Origin: Alphaproteobacteria bacterium
GTDB taxonomy: Bacteria; Pseudomonadota; Alphaproteobacteria; JANQSM01
Direction: 5' to 3'
Length of the DNA: 10,615 bases
Assembly: GCA_028284025.1 (NCBI GenBank)
Contig: JANQSM010000044.1
Span: 1 to 10,615 of the forward strand
How positions within the stretch are numbered: the first letter of the stretch is position 1; every line of letters begins with the position of its first letter. The notes under the pieces are model-generated. The model was not told where the DNA came from and made no database searches. It saw only the letters and a program-made list of their open reading frames with translations. Below, piece by piece: positions 6,245 through 10,615 of the stretch. The position numbers were made by a program, and so were the translations under genes.

Positions 6245-7128
6245 TTGATGCCTTTATTGAAATGCTGGTAGTTGAACGGGGGGCAAGTAAAGCCACAGTA
6301 GAAAATTACCGCAGGGTATTGAGGTATTTTCAAGATTTTCTAAAAGATAAAAAACTGGAATCTGTTACTGCACAGGATGTTCGTCAGTTTCTTGTGCATC
6401 GAATCAATAAGGGGATTGGTGCCAAAACCAATGCGATGAACCTGTCTGCTTTGCGCCAATTTTATGGGTATTTGTCTCAGGAGAAAATCATACCAGAAGA
6501 TCCAACTGCTATTGTGGAAAGCCCGCGGCTGGGTGTGCGTTTGCCCAAAATTATTACAGAAGAAGAAGTGGAAAAACTATTCGGCGCCCTTAATGCAACG
6601 GAAGGGAAAGAGGGTTTACGTCTGCGGGCGCTGCTGGAAATTATTTATGCTGCCGGTTTGCGGGTAAGTGAACTGGTTTCCTTACCAGTTTCAGCCCTTG
6701 CAAGGCAGCAGCCTGTTTTAACTGTGCGGGGTAAGGGCAATAAGGAAAGGCTTGTACCGTTAACATCTTCAGCCGTACAGTCGATCAAAGCTTATATGGA
6801 GGTGCGCGATCAGTTCATTCCTGGTGGAAAGTCATCCCCTTTTTTGTTTCCGTCTTCGGCAAAATCGGGACACCTAACCCGCCAGCGTTTTAACCAGTTA
6901 CTGAATGATCTGGCCGTGCAGGCTTGCATTGATCCGCGTAAAATCTCTCCACATGTTTTACGCCATGCCTTTGCCACGCACTTATTAAATAACGGGGCAG
7001 ATTTGCGCGCTGTGCAAAAAATGTTGGGTCATGCTGATATTTCTACGACAGAAATTTATACCCACGTCATGTCTGAACGCCTAAAATCTCTGGTTTTTGA
7101 ACATCATCCTTTGACAGAAGGTTCCTAA
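6241..7128 (+). CDS. xerD: Tyrosine recombinase XerD
   Basis: A 295-residue tyrosine recombinase of normal Xer length. With XerC it resolves chromosome dimers at dif, under FtsK control at the septum. The N-terminal SAM-like core-binding domain covers about residues 1-85 (ERGASKATVENYRRVLRYF), and the catalytic domain 105-290. The full catalytic set is visible: R141 (AAGLRVSEL), K165 (RGKGNKERLVPL), H238 and R241 (HVLRHAFATHLL), H264 (MLGHADISTT) and nucleophile Y273 (EIYTHV). SPRLGVRLPKIITEEEV and NNGADLRAVQKMLGHADISTTEIYTHV favour XerD over XerC or an integron or phage integrase. There is no att-like repeat or cargo nearby. Translation is coupled to the preceding gene by an ATGA overlap. 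Its TAA overlaps the tail of ispDF by four bases, leaving no room for a separate terminator. No dif site was recognised in this window. Confidence 0.94.
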   Translation: MIDAFIEMLVVERGASKATVENYRRVLRYFQDFLKDKKLESVTAQDVRQFLVHRINKGIGAKTNAMNLSALRQFYGYLSQEKIIPEDPTAIVESPRLGVRLPKIITEEEVEKLFGALNATEGKEGLRLRALLEIIYAAGLRVSELVSLPVSALARQQPVLTVRGKGNKERLVPLTSSAVQSIKAYMEVRDQFIPGGKSSPFLFPSSAKSGHLTRQRFNQLLNDLAVQACIDPRKISPHVLRHAFATHLLNNGADLRAVQKMLGHADISTTEIYTHVMSERLKSLVFEHHPLTEGS

Positions 7129-8300
7129 TTCAGGCCCACGCGGACGTTCGCAACGGCGTGGGCGGCAATGCCTTCTGACCGGCCAGTGAAGCCAAGGCCT
7201 TCTGATGTTGTGGCTTTCACACTAACCTGGTTAGGGAGAATTTCTAGAATATCAGCAATGCGGTCAGTCATTTTCTCGCAGTGTGGGGCAATCTTAGGTT
7301 TTTCACACACTAAGGTAATGTCCACGTTGATAATTTCTCCATGATTTTCGCGCACCCGGTTGGCTGCATATTCCAGGAACAGGGTAGAATCCATGTCTTT
7401 ATATTTTTTATCAGTAGGTGGAAAATGCGATCCGATATCACCCAGAGCCATTGCGCCCAGAAGCGCATCCGTCAGGGCATGTAGCCCAACATCTGCATCG
7501 GAATGGCCTTTTAGTTTTTTATTATGCTTAATTTTGATGCCACACAGCATGACGTGGTCTCCGTCTTCAAAGGCATGCACATCATAGCCAAAGCCGGTGC
7601 GGGTTGTGGTTGTGGCGATCAGCATTTTATTGGCTCGAATTAAATCTTCCCTTGTGGTTATTTTTAGATTCTCAACATCTCCGTCCACCAGTGCAACAGG
7701 AATCTGCACGGCTTCACACACACTGGCATCATCGGTCAGATTCATATCCTGGCATTCAACATGGGCATTGAGGATTTCCTTGTACTTAAACCCTTGTGGG
7801 GTCTGGGCTTGCCATAATTCATGGCGGGTAACTGTGGGTTCTATCATCAGCTGTCGGGGTTTTTTGGCTTTTTTAAGGGTATCCACGGTCGGGATTGCTG
7901 GAATGGCCGCTACATTGGTGGTTAAACCTTCCAGTACATTGTTGATAACTTTTTGGGTAATCAGAGGCCTGGCAGCATCATGAATCAACACGTAAGATGG
8001 GCGGTAATCATTGAGAGCTTCCAGCCCCAAACGCACTGATTCCTGACGTTTTTCTCCACCAAAAATGGGGGTCAGCAGGCGGTCTTCTTCCAAAGATTTC
8101 GTCGCAGTTTGGTAATGGGCCATGTCTTCTGGGCGGATCACAACTTGTACCGCAGAAATTTCATCGCACGTAAGAAAGGCAGCAATACAATGCTCCAGCA
8201 CAGTCTTACCCTGCAGCATGTGGTAGACTTTTGGCAGGGCATCACTAAAGCGTTCTCCACTTCCACCAGCCACAATTAAAGCGATTGTATTTTTTAGAAT
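7125..8300 (-). CDS. ispDF: Bifunctional IspD/IspF enzyme (proposed ATT start)
   Basis: A fusion of two MEP-pathway enzymes that make isoprenoid precursors. IspD (about residues 1-229) joins CTP to methylerythritol 4-phosphate: IALIVAGGSGERF (6-18), LPKVY (22-26), VLIHDAARPL (104-113), AQTPQGF (165-171). IspF (about 235-391) cyclises the later intermediate: TGFGYDVHAF with metal ligands D240 and H242, GHSDADVGLHALTDALLGA with H274, SEGLGFTGRSEG and the C-terminal HAVANVRVGL. The fusion is typical of alphaproteobacteria. The frame stays open to an ATG at 8489, but that 63-residue extension is not IspD-like and overlaps the divergent gene. No ATG, GTG or TTG lies between there and the conserved core in a sensible place. 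ATT at 8300 follows a strong GGAGAGGG site and gives 391 residues, the expected length. The start is inferred; the function is secure. Confidence 0.92.
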   Translation of the reverse strand: MLKNTIALIVAGGSGERFSDALPKVYHMLQGKTVLEHCIAAFLTCDEISAVQVVIRPEDMAHYQTATKSLEEDRLLTPIFGGEKRQESVRLGLEALNDYRPSYVLIHDAARPLITQKVINNVLEGLTTNVAAIPAIPTVDTLKKAKKPRQLMIEPTVTRHELWQAQTPQGFKYKEILNAHVECQDMNLTDDASVCEAVQIPVALVDGDVENLKITTREDLIRANKMLIATTTTRTGFGYDVHAFEDGDHVMLCGIKIKHNKKLKGHSDADVGLHALTDALLGAMALGDIGSHFPPTDKKYKDMDSTLFLEYAANRVRENHGEIINVDITLVCEKPKIAPHCEKMTDRIADILEILPNQVSVKATTSEGLGFTGRSEGIAAHAVANVRVGLN

Positions 8301-8328
8301 TTGACCCTCTCCCTTTTTTAAGAATAAT
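8301..8328 (+). promoter_or_regulatory. Probable promoter of the EF-hand gene
   Basis: TTGACC (8301-8306) matches the -35 consensus at 5 of 6 positions. Sixteen bases later comes AATAAT (8323-8328), 5 of 6 for -10; TAATAT at 8325-8330 with 18-base spacing is an alternative. The predicted start near 8336 falls after the ATG at 8329, which supports translation from 8362. Confidence 0.45.
8305..8313 (-). promoter_or_regulatory. Strong ribosome binding site deciding the ispDF start
   Basis: The minus strand reads GGGAGAGGG (8313-8305) followed by TCAA and then ATT at 8300. GGAG lies eight bases and GAGG five bases from the ATT, both good spacings. No usual start codon is placed to use it in the ispDF frame. 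It overlaps the -35 element predicted for the divergent EF-hand gene. Confidence 0.6.
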
Positions 8329-8361
8329 ATGACAAGTACAACAACCGGATTGAGGGACAGT

Positions 8362-8919
8362 ATGACAAGAATTTTATCAAGAACAAAGTGGTTTTCTCTA
8401 ACACTTGCTGCTGTGTTTATGTTTTCCAGCCAGTCCATTGCGCAGGAAAAGCATCTACAAGAGCCTGATTTCAGCCTTCCAGAGGTCACTGTTCAACAAG
8501 CCGCACCAGCTGTGGCGGTATCCCCTTCACAGCCGATGGAAATGCAATCCAAAGTGTCTTACCCGGTTTCACGTCAGCAAAATTATGAGCAGAACTTAAT
8601 TCGTTTTACCAAGTGGGATTTAAATGCTGACAACCGCTTATCCCTAAATGAGTATATGCGCGGATCCATGCCGGTTAATCGCACGCGTTTTTCGCGTGAG
8701 CAAGTCGCAAAGCTGGACCAATTGGTAACGCGGGCTTTTGATCTGTTGGATGGAGATCAGGATAAAATTGTCACCAAGGCTGAGTACGATCAATACCATG
8801 ACATGCGTTTTTCTGAGATTGATATGGACCAGGACAATTTGATTACGGCTGAAGAAGTTACCGCCGATGAGACTCGCCTTCGGAATCTGTGGGAAGCAGA
8901 GCAGCGCCAAACGCAATAA
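8362..8919 (+). CDS. Exported EF-hand calcium-binding protein
   Basis: A 185-residue protein with a signal peptide: basic MTRILSRTKW, a hydrophobic core (11-22), and probable cleavage after SIA (residues 25-27). A Pro/Gln/Ala-rich linker (about 30-75) leads to three EF-hand loops fitting the 12-residue D-x-D/N-x-D pattern with Glu at position 12: 86-97 (DLNADNRLSLNE), 130-141 (DGDQDKIVTKAE) and 154-165 (DMDQDNLITAEE). Loops 2 and 3 look fully canonical; loop 1 has Asn at position 3. A role in periplasmic Ca2+ binding or signalling is inferred; no partner is visible. An ATG at 8329 would add 11 residues, but the one at 8362 has GAGGG (8352-8356) five bases upstream and a clean signal peptide. 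It is divergent from ispDF, probably by chance. Confidence 0.86.
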   Translation: MTRILSRTKWFSLTLAAVFMFSSQSIAQEKHLQEPDFSLPEVTVQQAAPAVAVSPSQPMEMQSKVSYPVSRQQNYEQNLIRFTKWDLNADNRLSLNEYMRGSMPVNRTRFSREQVAKLDQLVTRAFDLLDGDQDKIVTKAEYDQYHDMRFSEIDMDQDNLITAEEVTADETRLRNLWEAEQRQTQ

Positions 8920-8925
8920 ATTCTC

Positions 8926-8954
8926 TTGACAATTTTCTCTGGCGGAAGTATCCC
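8926..8954 (+). promoter_or_regulatory. Possible promoter of the small zinc-finger gene
   Basis: A perfect -35 element, TTGACA (8926-8931), is followed after 17 bases by TATCCC (8949-8954), a poor -10 match. The weak -10 may mean an activator or an alternative sigma factor. CTTGAC at 8925-8930 also resembles the -35 of alphaproteobacterial heat-shock promoters, but the downstream CCCATA is about 21 bases away, further than usual. Confidence 0.38.
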
Positions 8955-8988
8955 ATAAAGAAAATATGACTAGGTTGGAGTATATTTT

Positions 8989-9333
8989 ATGGCGTGTTTA
9001 AATCCAGATCAATTATCAAAACTTGTTCTTCTTGGTGTGGGAGCGCTTTCGGCAGCTGATAGAACACCAGATGATGAAGAAGCAGAAGAACATTGTGACG
9101 GATGTAGTAGATGCCGAATAGCAGTTGAGGAAATGGCTAAGGCTACTGGTGATTCCTCCGAGTGGGATGAGGCGGGTAAGAGGAGTTTGTTAGAGGAACT
9201 TTTTCTGCCGGGAAGAGGAGAACTGCAACAACAGGATTTGTCAGGTGAAAAGCTTGCTGCACTTCGTAGAAGGATTAGAGGCAATGTGCGCAAGGAACTT
9301 GGCCTTGGTAAGTACAGTAATGGTAGGAATTAA
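8989..9333 (+). CDS. Small zf-HC2-like (anti-sigma type zinc finger) protein
   Basis: A 114-residue soluble protein, preceded by TTGGAG (8975-8980) eight bases before the ATG. Its N-terminal 45 residues show C3 near the start, then H35-x3-C39-x2-C42 (HCDGCSRC), the spacing of zinc-binding anti-sigma (ZAS/zf-HC2) domains, which typically begin C-x-x-x-x-L and hold H-x3-C-x2-C at the end of a helix pair. The remainder is charged; the C-terminal third is Arg/Lys-rich (LAALRRRIRGNVRKELGLGK). There is no membrane helix, and no sigma-factor gene lies within the window, so an anti-sigma role is only a possibility. Eight of its 11 arginines use AGA or AGG, unlike neighbours such as xerD that mostly use CGN; this suggests recent acquisition or different expression. 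Its stop abuts that of xthA. Confidence 0.72.
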   Translation: MACLNPDQLSKLVLLGVGALSAADRTPDDEEAEEHCDGCSRCRIAVEEMAKATGDSSEWDEAGKRSLLEELFLPGRGELQQQDLSGEKLAALRRRIRGNVRKELGLGKYSNGRN

Positions 9334-10101
9334 TTACTCCACTTCACACCAGACAGGCGTGTGATCTGAAGGTTTTTCCCATCCGCGCGGTGTTTTATCA
9401 ATTCCAGCAGATTTAAGTTTGTCTGTGGCTTGTGGATTGGCCAACAGGTGATCAATGCGCAACCCCTGATCTTTTGCCCAGGACCCTTCCCGATAATCCC
9501 ACCAACTATAAAGATGGGCAGAAGGTTCAAAGATACGTAGTACATCTGCGTAGCCTAAATTTGTCAATGTGTGTAATGCCTGGCGTTCTGGCCGTGAAAA
9601 CAGCACGCGTTTTCTGTATTTTGCCGGGTCGTAAACATCTTTGTCATCGAAAGCAACGTTATAATCTCCGCCCACAATAAAAGGTGTATCTTCACCCATG
9701 CGGGATCGCAGGTGTTTATGCAGGGCATCATAGAATCTAAGCTTGTAGTCAAATTTGTCAGAGCCAACTTCTGACCCATTGGGAACATAAACGCTTGCTA
9801 CACGAAAGACACCATCGATGGTTGCTTCAATATATCGACATTGTTCATCCTCAAAGTCAGGGAGGCTGGTGTGGTTCTCTACAATATTGCCGCGCGCAAT
9901 AATGGCGACTCCATTATAGGACTTTTGCCCGTGAGCAATCATGTTGTAGCCTTCAGCTTCAATTTCCAGGCTCGGAAAGTTGTCATTGGTACATTTTGTT
10001 TCCTGAAGCAAAACCACATCAGGTTTGAAGTCTGCTTGCCACTTTAAGAAATGGTCCAGGCGGGATCTGATAGAATTTACATTCCAGGTCGCAATTTTCA
10101 T
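9334..10101 (-). CDS. xthA: Exodeoxyribonuclease III (AP endonuclease)
   Basis: A 255-residue ExoIII of usual length. It cleaves DNA 5' to abasic sites and removes 3'-blocking groups or nucleotides, in base-excision and oxidative-damage repair in the cytoplasm. Family motifs run the whole length: MKIATWNVNSIRSRL (1-15, with N7), LLQETK with metal ligand E34, YNGVAIIAR (62-70), SVYVPNG with Y105, GGDYNVA with D146 and N148, LRIDHLL with D217, and SDHTPVW with D246 and H247. All expected catalytic residues are present. Its ATG overlaps the TGA of secF by four bases, so it is probably translated from the same mRNA. I recall secF usually being followed by other genes in alphaproteobacteria, so this pairing may be local. 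It ends directly against the convergent zinc-finger gene. Confidence 0.95.
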   Translation of the reverse strand: MKIATWNVNSIRSRLDHFLKWQADFKPDVVLLQETKCTNDNFPSLEIEAEGYNMIAHGQKSYNGVAIIARGNIVENHTSLPDFEDEQCRYIEATIDGVFRVASVYVPNGSEVGSDKFDYKLRFYDALHKHLRSRMGEDTPFIVGGDYNVAFDDKDVYDPAKYRKRVLFSRPERQALHTLTNLGYADVLRIFEPSAHLYSWWDYREGSWAKDQGLRIDHLLANPQATDKLKSAGIDKTPRGWEKPSDHTPVWCEVE

Positions 10102-10615
10102 GATTCTGATGGGGTTGCTTCGCTAATTCCCTGACGGTTGAGCTTGGTTGCCAACAGTAAGGGAGACGCAACGAAGATAGAGGAATATGTTCCCACCACA
10201 ATTCCAAAAATCATTGCCAGGCTGAATCCGGCAATTACTTCTCCACCTAAAAAGTAGAGGGAGAACAGGGCAATCAAGGTGGTCAAGCTGGTTAGAATAG
10301 TTCGTGATAACGTCTTGTTGATGGCAAGATTTAGAACGTCCTTAAGCTCCATTTTCTTGTATTTACGAATTTCTTCGCGCACCCGGTCATAGACAATCAC
10401 CGTATCATTGATGGAATACCCCGCAATAGTAAGGATAGCCGCAACAGTGGAAAGATTGAAATCCATTTGTAGAAATGAAAAAAAGCCCAACGTTAAAATT
10501 ACGTCATGGGTCAGGGCAACAACGGCTCCTACACCAAATTGCCATTCAAAGCGGAACCAGACGTAAATCAAAATTGCTAACAAAGAAAAGACAACGGCTT
10601 CAACCCCGGCAGTAA
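10098..10615 (-). CDS. secF: SecF, protein translocase accessory subunit (5' end cut by window edge)
   Basis: The C-terminal 171 residues of SecF; the open frame continues past the right edge without a start. SecF works with SecD and YajC, using the proton gradient to help SecYEG complete export. Visible parts are the SecD/SecF core FRFEWQFGVGAVVALTHDVILTLG, IAGYSINDTVIVYDRVREEIRK (with the D-T-V-V/I-x-x-D-R-x-R-E signature), NKTLSRTILTSLTTLIAL and GIVVGTYSSIFVASPLL, with about five hydrophobic segments. The missing N-terminus would hold the first membrane helix and the periplasmic P4 domain; secD is expected off the right edge. The short tail after the last helix (ATKLNRQGISEATPSES) is polar. 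The stop overlaps the start of xthA, as ATGA. Confidence 0.95.
   Translation of the reverse strand, partial: TAGVEAVVFSLLAILIYVWFRFEWQFGVGAVVALTHDVILTLGFFSFLQMDFNLSTVAAILTIAGYSINDTVIVYDRVREEIRKYKKMELKDVLNLAINKTLSRTILTSLTTLIALFSLYFLGGEVIAGFSLAMIFGIVVGTYSSIFVASPLLLATKLNRQGISEATPSES

Noticed and set aside
6241..7128. The tyrosine recombinase as a mobile-element integrase
   Set aside because: Motifs and length fit housekeeping XerD, and there is no tRNA, att-like repeat or cargo nearby.
8328..8369. Direct repeat TATGACAAG at 8328-8336 and 8361-8369, 33 bases apart
   Set aside because: Nine bases only, not extended on either side; probably chance or a trace of a small duplication, with no visible role.
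8301..8489. 63-codon N-terminal extension of IspDF from the ATG at 8489
   Set aside because: It overlaps the signal-peptide region and promoter of the divergent EF-hand gene and is not IspD-like; a strong ribosome binding site lies at the downstream ATT.

Overview
The window looks like ordinary chromosome from a moderately AT-rich alphaproteobacterium. The signs are a fused IspDF isoprenoid enzyme, a CobS-type AAA+ ATPase beside a J-domain protein and BolA, an RHH_4-type ribbon-helix-helix protein, and a XerD preceded by a long secreted helical protein. All identifications rest on motifs read by eye; no database was searched. No phage, plasmid, insertion sequence, CRISPR array, rRNA or tRNA was seen. 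No stretch longer than about 125 bases lacks a gene.

Layout, left to right. Positions 1-1536 (minus) hold a J-domain protein followed by cobS, which runs off the left edge. bolA diverges from them at 1662-1928 (plus), followed by an RHH regulator (2036-2398, plus). A minus-strand block at 2435-4290 holds two CBS-domain proteins: a CNNM/CorC-type membrane protein and a CBS-only protein with its own promoter and terminator. A compact divergent promoter region (about 4299-4358) separates that block from a plus-strand operon: a 57-residue membrane protein, a 558-residue exported helical-repeat protein, and xerD. xerD meets ispDF (7125-8300, minus) tail to tail with overlapping stops. ispDF diverges from a secreted triple EF-hand protein (8362-8919, plus). 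A small zinc-finger (zf-HC2-like) protein of unusual codon usage follows (8989-9333, plus), ending exactly where xthA (9334-10101, minus) ends. xthA overlaps the end of secF, which enters from the right edge.

Most genes are housekeeping: chromosome dimer resolution (XerD), MEP-pathway isoprenoid synthesis (IspDF), base-excision repair (ExoIII), protein export (SecF), metal chelation (CobS), and iron-sulfur or redox-linked functions (BolA). I see no convincing new multi-gene system. The most useful observations concern gene starts: ispDF seems to begin at an AUU codon behind a strong ribosome binding site, the CBS protein at a UUG lying downstream of a promoter, and bolA may be leaderless. The other points of interest are the orphan zinc-finger protein with foreign-looking arginine codons, the secreted protein coupled to xerD, and the repeated TGTCTA motif in the 4.3-kb divergent promoter.
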